DNA of 64,000 nt from Taxillus chinensis (GCA_023512835.1 CM042091.1:18617506-18681505), one strand, 5' to 3'; counted from the stretch's first letter, positions 23,111-34,417 are shown. Translations and numbers: made by a program. The notes: generated by a model not told the origin, from the letters alone.

Positions 23111-23115
23111 GTTGC

Positions 23116-23554
23116 TATAGTTATAGAAGTCGGCTTATACATATGTATTCCTTGTTTTCCACAGATCGACATCCCGAATAAATACTATTTGAATTTATTG
23201 TAACTTAAAAAAAATTATATTTTTGGTTTACATTTCAAAATGTACTAAATATATATTTTTATATTAAATCACGAATTCAAATCAAATTTTTGATTTTAAG
23301 AGCATCTCTAACCCATCAGCTACAGCAAAAGCTATAGCAAAATATGGCTAAAATTGTTCTCCAATAGTTTAGGTAAACCTCTAGCAAAAACAAAAACAAA
23401 AGCTAAATATAACTTTAGTTGGTCCTGCTATGTCAGCAAATGAAATAAAATTCCACATCCAGCTGTCACCCTCCATTCCCCGTCACACACCCACTTCCTC
23501 CTTTCCTACCCTGGTCCCCCCCCCCCCCCAAGATCCCCTGTCGCCCTACCCTCG
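23116..23554. other. unassigned DNA with one possible MITE end
   Basis: GAGCATCTCTAACCCATCAG at about 23301-23320 resembles the left end of common plant MITEs, but no matching right end was found. A poly-C run lies at 23517-23529. Confidence 0.35.
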
Positions 23555-25320
23555 TGAAAAGGGCATTTGTCGCACACGCACTCCAAATAAAATTTAAACT
23601 AAGTATAGCCAGTGGCTTAACCTAGATCGTTCTCTACCGGAGGACTTATAAAATTTAATTCAATCTATTTAATTACTTGTTTAATAAAAACTAATGAAAA
23701 AGAATAAATATCAAATTGGGGGGAATTTTTGATTGAATGAAAATTAATTAAAGCAAAGAATTTTAACTAAGAAAATCAATTAATTAAAGATGTAACCGGT
23801 TTAACTTTACACCTGAATGCTGTTTATCACTATCCCAAAAGATGAATTAGATAAATTATGGCCCCATAATTCAAATGCATCAAGACACCATGAAAACAAT
23901 CAAATTATGAATTTATTCCAACCAGAATAATTACGAATTAATTCTTAAAAGACTGCCCGTTCCCTACGAAACAAATCTTTCCACTCAAATAAAACATTTA
24001 ATGCACGATGAATTGCTAAATTAACACTCAACCGAGATATTAAATTAACAAATCAAAGAGATAGAAAATTAAATCATAGCACATAAAATACCAAATTAAA
24101 TATTAAAACATGAATTCAAAACAAGCATCCAGTGTTGCGCTAAACTGATTACAAAATACTTACCCCTCCATGGGTTGGAAAATCACAAATCTGTTCGGAA
24201 AAAATTAAAACAACAGAATTAAAACAAAATTAAGATAAATAGGCTGCAAACAATTAAATGTTCGGTCTTAAACTCGATCCGAATCTTCAATCTTTGTTGC
24301 GCAACTTCTCTCTAATTACTGCTATATCTGCTCCGTGCAAAGGCTGGGCGTGATGGAGACGCTATGCAGATGGGAAAATAACTGCAGCGTCGGGTAGGGG
24401 TGTAAAACGGACTGGTCCGGTCCGATCCGGTCCGGTCCGTGACGGAGTGGGCCTAAACGGGCTAGGCCGTTTAGGCCCGTACTTTTGATGGACCAGAATT
24501 TTTCTGGTCCGGTCCGGTCCACATGCGGACGCGGACCGGTCCACGGACCAGTCCATAATTATTTATTTATTTTAAAACTTATTATAAGTTAATTTTATTT
24601 AAAATAATTTAAAATTTGAATTTAAAAATTATATTTAATAGTTTATATTCTTAAGTATTTATTTTAAAATTAATAGGTTTAGGTTCTAGGTACTAATATA
24701 CTAATTAAAATATATAATAGTTTTTAAAAAATTATTTTAAAAAAATAAAAAAGCCGGTCCGCGGACCGGTCCGCGTCCGCACGGATTTGGTCCGCATGGA
24801 CCGGGCCTAAACGGACCGGTCCGTTTAAGCCCGCAATTGTAATGGACCAGAATTTCTCTGGTCCAATCCGCTCCGGTCCGCACGGACCACGGACTGGTCC
24901 GCGGACCGGCGGTCCATTTTACACCCCTAGCGTCGGGTCTCCTCTTGCAATGTGATGAAGACGGCGCGTGCTGCATGAGTCTCTTCTCGCGTATTGCTGG
25001 GCGATTTGTGTGAAGGCTGCATTGGAGAGATGGATATTGTTGCGTGTATGGGGTCTGCGTGTAGATGGTAGCGTGATGGAGGCTGCTTTTTATAGACCCA
25101 TCAACCCTTCACGTTTTTCCCTTTTCTTTTCTGCACACACACAATTCTATATCAATTAAAATCAAAGCATTAATTACAATGGCCCACGTTATTAAAGCTC
25201 CCTTCCTTCCATTTTTCTTCTTCCATACGTAGCATCATCATTTATTTCCAATTTCCATGAATTCAAACCCAAATAAAACAACTCTACGTAACATCCAAAC
25301 CTATTAACACATGCATGCAA

Positions 25321-25354
<34 letters not shown>

Positions 25355-25645
25355 TATTGAAATTACAAATATATAAATAAATAATCAATTATCTCAAATT
25401 AAGCCCAAACATATATAAAGAAAAATACTACTACGATCAAAATAATCAATTAAGCCCAAAGAATTAATATTAAAATTAGAATAATCAATTAAATATTAAA
25501 AACCACCAAAATTAATATTAAATCTATAAAACAATAAATAATTAAAATTGAGGAAAAGTATTATAAAAATGCATTAATTCAATAAAATATTTAATTAAAG
25601 CCCATAAATTATATGCAAATTTAATGACAAATTACGCAGTTATCA
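23555..25645 (-). repeat. family B 3' LTR, minus strand, interrupted by a MITE
   Basis: In minus orientation it starts TGATAACTGCG at 25645 and ends near GCCCTTTTCA at 23555. It aligns over its length with the solo LTRs at 14566-15983 and 54001-55383. Removing the 535-bp MITE and its duplication leaves about 1.55 kb. The adjoining polypurine tract shows that internal sequence lies to the right, so this is a 3' LTR, not a solo one. A Ty3/gypsy Athila/Tat-type origin is suggested by the tract and TGATAA start, by inference only. Confidence 0.85.
24395..24929. mobile_element. hAT-like MITE, 535 bp, with GGACCG-rich subterminal inverted repeats
   Basis: The termini are TAGGGGTGTAAAA and TTTTACACCCCTA, a perfect 13-bp inverted pair. 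GCGTCGGG is duplicated exactly on both sides (24387-24394 and 24930-24937), the 8-bp signature of hAT elements. About 160 bp at each end are rich in GGTCCG/CGGACC words and in the block GGGCCTAAACGG. The middle 200 bp (24556-24755) is AT-rich. Open frames on the minus strand (24322-24522, 24362-24556, 24737-24976) only read the repeats. Confidence 0.92.
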
Positions 25646-25656
25646 AATTCCCCCAC
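25646..25656 (-). promoter_or_regulatory. polypurine tract of the family B element
   Basis: The minus strand reads GTGGGGGAATT immediately before the LTR start TGATAA. This is the plus-strand primer position. Confidence 0.8.
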
Positions 25657-25998
25657 ACTTGAACTTTGGTCGTCTTCGAACAAATACTAAAATTAAGCAC
25701 CAAACAAAGATTATCCAATCATGCAAATTTAAATATGCAAAGAGAACAACTTGGATATAACGAATCAAGTTCCAGTATAGACGTGAGTGTGTGGAGCTAA
25801 AAATTCATCAACTTCTTTATTCTTTCAACCCATCTCTCATTCATGACACTCAATTAAGTCACACAAATACAAGAAAAACTCAAGTATTGGCATGAATAAG
25901 ATGTAATGATATAAACAGTATTTCACCACTCATGGAATTAAAGTCCCAGCATAACTCAAAAATAGCTAGAATCATGATTCTCACATGTTTGCACTTCC
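25657..25998 (-). other. internal non-coding region of the family B element, cut by the gap
   Basis: No domain is visible in the roughly 340 bp before the gap. In Athila/Tat-type elements the stretch before the polypurine tract is normally non-coding. Confidence 0.5.
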
Positions 25999-26498
25999 NN
26001 NNNNNNNNNNNNNNNNNNNNNNNNNNNNNNNNNNNNNNNNNNNNNNNNNNNNNNNNNNNNNNNNNNNNNNNNNNNNNNNNNNNNNNNNNNNNNNNNNNNN
26101 NNNNNNNNNNNNNNNNNNNNNNNNNNNNNNNNNNNNNNNNNNNNNNNNNNNNNNNNNNNNNNNNNNNNNNNNNNNNNNNNNNNNNNNNNNNNNNNNNNNN
26201 NNNNNNNNNNNNNNNNNNNNNNNNNNNNNNNNNNNNNNNNNNNNNNNNNNNNNNNNNNNNNNNNNNNNNNNNNNNNNNNNNNNNNNNNNNNNNNNNNNNN
26301 NNNNNNNNNNNNNNNNNNNNNNNNNNNNNNNNNNNNNNNNNNNNNNNNNNNNNNNNNNNNNNNNNNNNNNNNNNNNNNNNNNNNNNNNNNNNNNNNNNNN
26401 NNNNNNNNNNNNNNNNNNNNNNNNNNNNNNNNNNNNNNNNNNNNNNNNNNNNNNNNNNNNNNNNNNNNNNNNNNNNNNNNNNNNNNNNNNNNNNNNNN
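25999..26498. other. assembly gap, exactly 500 N
   Basis: A round run of 500 N usually marks a scaffold join of unknown true size. Sequence on the two sides belongs to different elements in opposite orientations. Confidence 0.98.
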
Positions 26499-27554
26499 AC
26501 CCCGCACCCCTTATTTGACTTCTTAATAATAATAATCATAAAAATAAAAAAAATGGAAGTCCCACATTGGAGGTTTTACAAAATTTCCTTCTCCATGACT
26601 CCTATATAAAGGGGTCCTCTCTCCCTTCCAAAACACACCATCCATCAATTACACAAAACTCAAAAAAAAAGAGGAAAGTGTAAACTTAACTGCGGTTCTA
26701 AAAAAGAAGCGCGGTTATAGTCAAATTAATTTTCTTTTCCCTTCTTTTGCTGAAAAAGGAGGCATTCGGGAGAAGGGCGCCCTCGGTCCACGATATTCCA
26801 GGTTTTTATTTCTTTCCTTCTTTAATTTTTATTATTATTTTGTGTAGTAAATTAGTAGTTAGTTTATAATTAAATTAGCATAATTAGTTAGTTAGTTTTT
26901 TTTAGCATAATTAGCATAATTTTAATTAGTTAATTTTAGCATATTTAGTTAATTAGTTAGTTAGTTTTTAATTAGTATAATTTAGTATAATTAAATTAGC
27001 ATAATTAGTTAGTTAATTTTTAATAAGTTTGTAATTAACTTTTCAAATTTAGGCATGTCAATAGTAAGTAAGCCTAGTAATTAATTAATTAGCGCGTAAT
27101 GAATTAAATAACATTAGTAATTAGATAAATTAGTAATTAACTTTCGTAATTAATTTTCATATTTAAAATTTAGTAAATAATTAGGCTAATTTAAATAATT
27201 TGTACTTAGATTATGATAATTAAATTTAACCTTTAACTTTTAAATTTAATAATTAGCTCGTGAGTAGTAATTAAGCCTATTAATTAATTAGCATGTGACG
27301 GATTAAAATAAAATTTTGAGTATTAGATTTAGATTAAATGTGATTTAAAAAAAAAAAAGCAAAAAAAAAAAAAGCAAAAAAGAAAAACAAAAAAACAAAT
27401 AGAAACCTCCTCCTCCTAAGACAGGTACCGAAAGGGCGTTGTAGGGGTGCTAAAACCTTCCCAACACGTAACCAACTCCCGAACCCATCTCTGGTAACAC
27501 AGACCACATCTTAACTACTCAAGGTAGAGGGTATCCAACTGTACCCCAAAAACA
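26499..27554 (+). repeat. LTR, 3' part, Tat/Ogre-like, plus strand
   Basis: A TATA box (CTATATAAAGGGG at 26602-26614) is followed by about 950 bp and then by AAAAACA at 27548-27554, with a primer site starting six bases later. The upstream text AGTCCCACATTGGAGG is common in plant LTR promoters. The LTR start is in or left of the gap. Poly-A-rich text at 27349-27400 and TTAGTTAGTT-type repeats at 26860-27030 lie inside it. Confidence 0.65.
26602..26614 (+). promoter_or_regulatory. TATA box of the Tat/Ogre-like LTR
   Basis: CTATATAAAGGGG matches the plant TATA consensus and is followed by a pyrimidine-rich CTCTCTCCC stretch, as in many plant LTR promoters. Confidence 0.65.
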
Positions 27555-27559
27555 GTTGG

Positions 27560-27570
27560 TGGCGACTCTG
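27560..27570 (+). promoter_or_regulatory. primer binding site, probably tRNA-Arg
   Basis: TGGCGACTCTG follows the LTR end. It resembles the TGGCGACTC start used by Ogre/Tat elements with tRNA-Arg; the match is from memory. Confidence 0.6.
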
Positions 27571-27984
27571 TATATTTTATCATTTGGGTTCGGCCCGGAC
27601 GAAAACGAGTGATAACATTCACCACTACGAACTTTTGGGTTTTTTCGAGATTTTACACTAAATCCCAATTTTCACATTTTGAAAGAGTGGGAATTAATTT
27701 TTCTAGTATTTTTCTTTGAATCCAAATGGGGGGTATTTCGTTATTTACATTGTAACTTAAGTAAAATGTTCAATGTGGAGAGGCATAATGGTTTACAATG
27801 TAAATGTCCAGTGTAGTGTACTGCTGCGGAACACTACTGCGGATCACTGCTGATGATTATTGCTGCGGAGCGATGCTACGGATCACTGCTGCTGATCCGG
27901 ACAACTGATCCGGACTAACTGCTCTGGACTACTAATCCGGACTAACTGCTCTGGACTACTAATCCGGACTAACTGCTCCGGACT
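27571..27984 (+). other. leader of the Tat/Ogre-like element, truncated
   Basis: About 400 bp of non-coding leader. From 27820 the text becomes CTGCGGATC-rich and then an array of a 27-bp unit (about 27895-27985, three copies containing AATCCGGACTAACTGCTC). It ends where the chromodomain element's LTR homology begins. Confidence 0.55.
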
Positions 27985-28802
27985 ACTAAGCTGCTGACTA
28001 TGAAGCTACTGACTACGAACTTCGACCTTACAGTTCGCCCAGGGTACTGTTCATCATCATTTTTGGCCTGGTTTTCGTCTGGAATCAACCCATCAACCCT
28101 CCAGGCACTCACAAACACGCGTTTTACTAAACAGAGTACCAAATTACGTACCCAAACTGATATAAATCAGTTCTTAACCACAGATTTTATACTAAATCAT
28201 CAGATCTAACCCCAAAATTGGGTTTCCCCCAAAACTTAGGGTTCATGCTCAAATTCATAATTCATGATAAATTCACGCATATTCCAAGACAGAATCAAGA
28301 TAAGAGGTTCAAGGACACCTACCTAGAAGATTTTTTGCGATCCACGAGCTCCAATCGCCCCAAAATCGCCAAGTGAAGCTCTTCACCTTCTCTCTTTCTC
28401 TCTCTTGCTCAAACACGCACGCACCAAGCAAAATTAAAGGGATAATGCAGTTTCTTAATTATTTATACTGCTGCCAATAATTGGCCTCCCAGCAATAATG
28501 GACCCGAACACAATAATTGACCTCCCGAGGTCACGAACTCCAAATTGAGCCCAATTACTGTCAAAACGCTCGAAATGACGAGCACCACACTAAACAAATA
28601 TTATTACACCCAAAAGACCACCCAAATGCAAAGTCAACCAATAAACCCCAAAAAGTCAACAATCGGGTCAAACGGGGCCCCGACTCGGAATCGGGCCCAA
28701 GTACAGTCAAAATGCTCACATCGACGACTACACTATCGTCCAGATAGTTACATTCCCATAGAATGACTATCTCTCAAAACTACCCAAATACGAGTCTTTA
28801 CA
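27985..28802 (-). repeat. 3' LTR, truncated (818 bp)
   Basis: It aligns with 36230-37055 of the 5' LTR. In element orientation it starts TGTAAAGACTCG at 28802. A TATA box (TATAAATA, minus, 28460-28467) is kept. The matching U5 side of the 5' LTR (35569-36230) is absent and replaced by the CCGGAC tandem repeats. Confidence 0.9.
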
Positions 28803-29086
28803 TCCTCCTCACCTTAGGACTTTTCGTCCTCGAAAATAAAACACATGCCCAAAAGACATAGCAAAATCTAAGTTCAAGCACCGCACAACAACAAGACACA
28901 AAATATGATCATCAACATGATCACCAACCACACAGGTGCAATGCAACTCACAACAAGCCAAAAAGGCTCACACGATGCAAGGATGCCAACAATCAACAAG
29001 CTACACAATATCTCAAGCAACATATGCAAAACAAATACATAAAATATAACTCATACCTCAGGGAAGGTCCTCACATTCTCCCCACC
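28803..29086 (-). other. 3' untranslated region with polypurine tract
   Basis: Directly before the 3' LTR the minus strand reads AAGGTGAGGAGGA, a usable polypurine tract. A second purine stretch (GAGGTGGGGAGAA) lies near 29073-29085, just after the pol stop. No gene. Confidence 0.65.
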
Positions 29087-30304
29087 TCAGGACTGATCAT
29101 CCTCGAACAGCTCAGGATGAAGAACCCGCATCTGGCTCTCTTTCTCCCAAGTCTGCTCCTCCATGCCTCGGTGTCGCCATAACACCCGAACTAGTGGGAT
29201 CGTCTTGCCTCGCAAGACCTGGTCCCGCCTGTCCAAAATCTGTGTTGGCAGCTCAACAACGGCACCATCATCAGCCAAGTCTATCTCGCTATAGTCCAAC
29301 ACATGAGAAGGATCAAGGTGATACCGCCTCAACTGAGACACATGAAACACATCATGTACTCGTGCTAACTCTGGTGGCAAAGCTAATCGGTAAGCCACAG
29401 CGCCCACGGTGGCAACAATCTCAAACGGCCCCACAAAACGAGAGGAAAGTTTGGATCCACGTCCAAACCTCTGATGCCCTTGACGCAGCGAAACCCGCAA
29501 AAATACACGGTCCCCCACCTCAAACTGCAAGAGTTGACGCCTCTGGTCCGCGTAGGACTTCTGCCTACTCTGTGCTGTCAGCATACGCTGTCTAATCAAC
29601 TGCACTATCTCCATGGTTTCTCGAACCATATCGGGACCGAGAACTACTGTCTCTCCAGTCTGTGCCCAATACAAGGGTGATCTACAAGGCCGCCCATACA
29701 GTGCCTCATACGGAGCCATCCCAATCGTGGCCTGATAACTGTTGTTGTAAGAGAACTCCACCAAAGGAAGGTGAGTCTCCCAACAACCTCCAAAATCTAG
29801 GACACAGGCACGCAACATATCCTCGAGCGTCTGAATCGTTCGCTCCGACTGACCATCCGTCTGCGGATGAAAGGTTGTACTGAGGTTCACCCTAGTACCC
29901 ATAGCTCGCTGCAACTGTCTCCAAAACTGAGATGTAAACCTCGCATCCCGATCAGATACAATAAACAATGGGACTCCATGCAATCGCACAATAACATCAA
30001 TATACCTCTGTCCCAAAGTCCTCACTGGGTCTGTCTCTCGAATCGGAATAAAATGCGCTGATTTGGTCAACCGGTCCACAATAACCCATATAGTGTCGTG
30101 TCCCCTGGAACGAGGAAGTCCAGTGACAAAATCTATAGTCACGTGGTCCCATTTCCACTCTCGCACTGGCAATGACTGCAACTCACCAGCTGATCTCAGG
30201 TGCTCTGCCTTGACCTGCTGACAGGTTAGACACCTCCTCACAAAATCAGCAACGGCCTTCTTCAGGCCTGGCCACCAAAACTGCCTCCTCACGGCATGGT
30301 ACAT
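29087..30304 (-). pseudogene. Ty3/gypsy integrase with chromodomain-like tail
   Basis: 405 codons are open, the longest well-preserved domain in the window. The second half of the HHCC zinc finger is CLTC at residues 25-28. The catalytic triad is complete: D58 (TIDF), D118 (IVSDRD) and E154 (GQSERT), with 35 residues between the last two. The GPFEI and VHDVFHVSQLR blocks near residues 295-330 belong to the C-terminal domain, and a WRHRG-EEQTWE block at the end is chromodomain-like. This tail directs insertion to heterochromatin in related elements. The His half of the zinc finger lies upstream, beyond an in-frame stop near 30338, so the domain is cut from its polyprotein. Confidence 0.92.
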
Positions 30305-31639
30305 CTTGGTCCCACCAGGATGTACAGCTAACCTCGACTAGTGAAATTCCCGAAGAAACTCCTCCTGAAGAGAAGTGGGAACTATCAATCTACCCCTATA
30401 CCGCAGCACATGCTCTGCATCCTCAGTCCAATCAGAAGATGCCTGCCCAGTCTGAATCCTGTTGCGGATGACCTCACAATCAACGTCCCCACTGATCCTC
30501 TATGATCCTGTGCCGCATCTCTTGGGGCTCGCTACAACAACACTGAGGGTCCCTCACCCCTCGCTGGTCACCATATGCAACCTCATCGCTGCCAACTGAC
30601 CCATCATCTCCCATTCCTTAATGGCACAATGGGCCACCATGGCCCTGCTCTTCCTACTCAGAGCATCTGTCACCACATTACCCTTCCCAGGAGTGTACAT
30701 CATATCAAAATGAAATTGCTGTAGGTACTCCACCCACCGCCTCTGCCTAAGGTTCAGATCTCGCTGAGAGAAGATATACTATAAGCTCTTGTGGTCCGTA
30801 TACACCACAAACTTCTCCCCAAGGAGATAATGTTGCCAGCTCTTTAAAGCAAAGATCACTGCAGCCAACTCCAAATCATGCGTGGGATAGTTCTGCTCAT
30901 GTGGTCTCAACTGCCTAGATCCATAAGCAATCACCTGCCGAGTCTGCATCAACACACAACCAAGTCCCACCCTGGAAGCATCACAATACACCTTGAAAGG
31001 CACACCCTCCTGTGGAAGAATCAAGATAGGTGCTGAGGTCAATCGTGCCATCAGCTTCATGAAAGCACTCTCACACGCATCAGACCAAATGAAAGGAACT
31101 CCCTTCCTAGTCAGGTTCGTCATAAGAGCTGCCAACCTGGAAAAATCCTCCACGAACCTCCGATAGTAGCCTGCCAAACCAAGGAAGCTATGAATCTCAA
31201 ACACATTCGTGGGCCTCTTCCACGACATGACTGCCTCAATCTTCTCAGGATCCACTGTGATACCCTCCGAAGATACCACATGCCCCAAGAAGTGCACCTG
31301 TTGCAACCAAAAGTCACATTTCGTGAACTTCGCGTACAACCGATGCTCTCGCAAGGTCTGCAACAAAACCTGCAAATGCTCCTCATGCTCCCTCTTGGTC
31401 GCTGAATAGACCAAAATATCGTCGATGAACACCACAATGAACATATCTAAATATGGAGCAAACACCTGGTTCATCAATCCCATAAACACTGCTGGAGCAT
31501 TCGTGAGCCCAAACGGCATCACAAGCCACTCATAATGCCCATAGCGACAACTGAATGCGGTCTTAGGGATATCTGCCTCCCTAACCCTCAACTGATGGTA
31601 TCCAGATCTCAAGTCTATCTTGGAAAACCATCTCGCACC
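30305..31639 (-). pseudogene. Ty3/gypsy RT (C-terminal part) and RNase H
   Basis: The open part, 30779-31612, starts in the RT fingers (SGYHQLRV) and holds [14 protein letters not shown] at residues 30-43 and the active site FIDD at residues 62-65. The connection ([13 protein letters not shown]) follows, then RNase H with YCDAS near residue 210 and the TDHKSL end. A TAG stop just after TDHKSL fits a change from CAG. From 30778 to 30305 the frame continues with a TDALSR-type block, crossing frame changes and another stop. RT and RNase H copy the RNA into DNA. Confidence 0.9.
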
Positions 31640-33540
31640 TCAAAACTGATCGAACAGATCATCGATCCTCGGTAATGGATACCTGTTCTTCACAGTCACC
31701 TGGTTTAGCTTCCGGTAGTCTATACACAGCCGAAGTGAACCATCCGCCTTCTTGGCAAACAACACGGGAGCGCCCCATGGTGAGCTACTCCGCCTGATAA
31801 AGCCTCGTGTCAATAGGTCATCTATCTGTCTCTTGAGCTCTCTAAGCTCTGTCGGTGCCATCCTATAGGCTGCTAACCTGATCGGTGTTGTCCCTGGCAA
31901 CAACTCGATCGAAAACTCTACCTCCCTCACGGGTGGCAAACTGACCAAGTCCTTAGGAAACACATCCGAGAACTGATCTACAATGGGTGGCAAAACAGCC
32001 TTCCCCTCTCTCCTCCTGTCAACCAACGTCAAGCTAGCTAACTGGTGGGTCACATCACCCCACCCATGCCTCAAAGGTCCCAACCTACATGCCTCCTCGT
32101 TCCACTCACCCACAAAGACACCCCGCGTGCGCTCTGGTGTGAGAAACATCACACGCCATCGAAAACAATCAATCTTGGCCTCCACAGAGACCAACCAATC
32201 CATACCCAGGATAACATCAAAATCATCTAACTCCATGACATACAAATCACACAACATGTTAACACCCCCAAGTGTTACCTGACAAGCACGACAGATACTC
32301 TCAAGTATCACAATTCCACCCAAAGGTGAAGCAACCATCAGAGACTGACTAACTGTCTCATGGTCTAACTCCAATCCAACCACCGTGGCATACGAAATAA
32401 AAGAATGGGTAGCACCAGTATCAATCAAAATTGAACAGATAGTATGAGAAATGATAATGGTACCTCTCACCACTGAAGGTCCTGCTCCTGCCTCATCCAC
32501 TGGTGGAACCTCTGCCTCTCTGCTTGTGAGGGCAAAAGTCCTCCCTCGTGGCCCACTGCCACTAGCCTGGCCCATTGGGGCTTTGCCCCACTGATCAACA
32601 TGACCCGATGCCTCCCGCTGAGGCTGCTGCACCGCAGATCGCATCTGCGTGCTCTGTGCCGGCGGCACTGACCTCTGAGACGGAGTCCCACTCCTCTGTC
32701 CCTGCTCTCTCGGACGAGGGCCTACACTGCTGGTTGAGCTAAGGGTAACACATTCCCTAGCTCCATGCCCCACTTTCCCGCATCGGAAATAGGTCATCTT
32801 TTTCCTTGGGCAGTCTCTCGATACATGCCCGGTCAAACCACAACTCCAACAAGTACCTGGCCTCCTGCTGGCTGAACTCTCACGAGGTCCCACTGTCTGG
32901 CTGGAAACCCTCTGCACCTGCCTCCTCTCAGGCTGAGCGGCACTGCTCTCCCCACTCTGTCTCTTCTTGCCCGAACCTGCCGAACCGCCCGACCTCTGGG
33001 CTCTCGCCTGATCCTGACCTCGCTCAATAATGAGCGCCTTGTTGACCGCCTCCCGGTAGCTGGTCAACTGCATCGGTTCCAGCTGTCTTTTCAAAGATGG
33101 CCTCAAGCCCTGAATAAAATCCTGCGTCTTACGAACTTTCTTTTCCCAAGCCTCAAGAGCAAACTGCCCTAAATCTGTGAAGGCTTGCACATACTCACCC
33201 ACCGTCTGGCCACCCTGCTGAAGCTCATAATATTCTCTCCGTCGGGCATACTGTACCGAGCTGAGAAAATACTCCCCAAAGAAGCGCTTAACAAACTCTC
33301 TCCAACTCATCTGACTGTCATGGACAGCTCTAGTGGATTCCCACCACCTGCGTGGGATACCCAACAGATAGTGCGTCGCCATGCGCACTCTCTCCTTATC
33401 TGGTACCCCGATCATATCAAGATCATATCAAAGATATCCTCTGTCCACCTAATCCAGTCCTCGGCTACCTCTGGCCGCGAACCATCCTCAAAAGTCCTAG
33501 GTGTGTGTTTCAAAAACTGCGCAGCCTAGTCCACTCCTCG
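31640..33540 (-). pseudogene. Ty3/gypsy gag (main part), protease and start of RT
   Basis: 591 codons are open from 33415. Residues 1-130 are the retrotransposon gag domain ([23 protein letters not shown]). The first zinc knuckle is intact ([14 protein letters not shown]). The second, [13 protein letters not shown], has Tyr where the first Cys should be. The protease active site is [12 protein letters not shown]. The end holds RT motif [11 protein letters not shown]. The frame stops at TGA inside the RT fingers, where related elements have an Arg codon, consistent with CGA to TGA. Upstream of 33415 the gag text continues with small breaks. Confidence 0.9.
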
Positions 33541-33783
33541 TCGTGCTGACTCTATCACGACCTCCTACTGGTGCACATCCAGCACCACCCTCGCCTCTTG
33601 CTGTTGAGGCTGTGGTAGCTGCTGAGGCTGCTGTTGCCTCTTCAGCTCATCCACCTCTCTAGCCATATCCCTCATCGAGCCCTACATACCCTGCATGGCC
33701 TCCTGCAACTGAATCAACACCTGAGGCAAATCAGGTCCCACAACGGGAGCTAACGATCTCTGCTGCGGGCTCTGCTGCCCATG
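33541..33783 (-). pseudogene. gag N-terminal region, right of the TRIM insertion in element orientation
   Basis: The minus strand encodes a Gln/Pro-rich stretch with a short helix (MAREVDELKRQQQP) and two in-frame stops (near 33570 and 33680). It joins, across the TRIM, with gag text at 35006-35078. Confidence 0.7.
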
Positions 33784-34196
33784 TGTCACGACCCGAGCAG
33801 CGTGGTGCTGGCGGGACGTTTCTTAGTGGCACGATTCAGGAATGTATTCGTGCTACGTAAAGGAGAGGGGTTGGTTGAAAGCGTAGATGGTGCGCAGCGG
33901 AAGGTTCCAGGCAGTTCGTGGAGGAAAACGGATGGAACCCCTTCGGAGTTCAGACGTGCCGACCCGGTTGAATGCGGGGAGCACGCCGCTAGTCAAGGAC
34001 TTGACGTTGAAGAAGGGATTTGGCCATCCTTACACAACCGGTCGGGAACCGGAGCCGTTCTCCTGATGAGCCCAGTGGCAGGGTGAAACCAGTCTACGTG
34101 CGCTTCAACCCTCAAAGGCTAAACTTAGCGGATCGTGGATAGAGAAGCTAAGTGCCGCAATGGGTTGAGAGGCGCAGGAAACCTGACCCCGTGACA
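33784..34196 (+). repeat. TRIM left LTR (413 bp)
   Basis: It runs from TGTCACGACCCGAGC to CCCCGTGACA. It differs from the right LTR at about 14 positions (roughly 97 percent identity), mostly transitions. Confidence 0.93.
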
Positions 34197-34198
34197 AG

Positions 34199-34210
34199 TG
34201 GTATCGGAGC
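34199..34210 (+). promoter_or_regulatory. TRIM primer binding site, tRNA-Met type
   Basis: TGGTATCGGAGC starts two bases after the left LTR. Confidence 0.88.
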
Positions 34211-34417
34211 CAAACCAGCCCGTATCCTGAAGACTCGCCGAGCACTCTCGCAAGTAGCGTGATCCCAAGGTGGGAGCTCACAGAGGTGAGTCGACCGATA
34301 GTGTCTTGCACGCCTTGCGTCCATAGAGTTGGGGTATCCTAGAGTGTGATACAGAGTTGGGCAAAGGAGTACGAAGGAGTGCGTCGGAGTGATCTTGGAA
34401 GCCTCCTATCATTTGGA

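Larger units (their letters stand above)
19730..23115. mobile_element. non-autonomous DNA transposon with long terminal inverted repeats, hosting two insertions
   Basis: The left end has AATTCCAACTCTAT followed by a TACATGTAAAG block. The right end, inverted, has GCAACTCCAACTC followed by TACATGTAAAG, so about 40 bp of terminal sequence are related. After removing the MITE at 19853-20086 and the solo LTR at 20640-22825, about 950 bp remain, with no transposase. I could not identify a clear target duplication, so the superfamily (PIF/Harbinger or Mutator) is open. Confidence 0.5.

Noticed and set aside
24322..24976. Minus-strand frames rich in Gly, Pro, Asp and Arg
   Set aside because: They are translations of GGTCCG repeats in the MITE.
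25880..26609. Open frames of 177-225 codons on both strands
   Set aside because: They consist almost entirely of undetermined residues from the 500-N gap.
29194..30061. Plus-strand frames opposite the integrase
   Set aside because: They mirror a conserved domain on the minus strand and have no domain of their own.
33784..34196. TRIM of the Cassandra type (5S-rRNA-like LTR)
   Set aside because: No 5S-type internal promoter boxes were recognised in the LTR.
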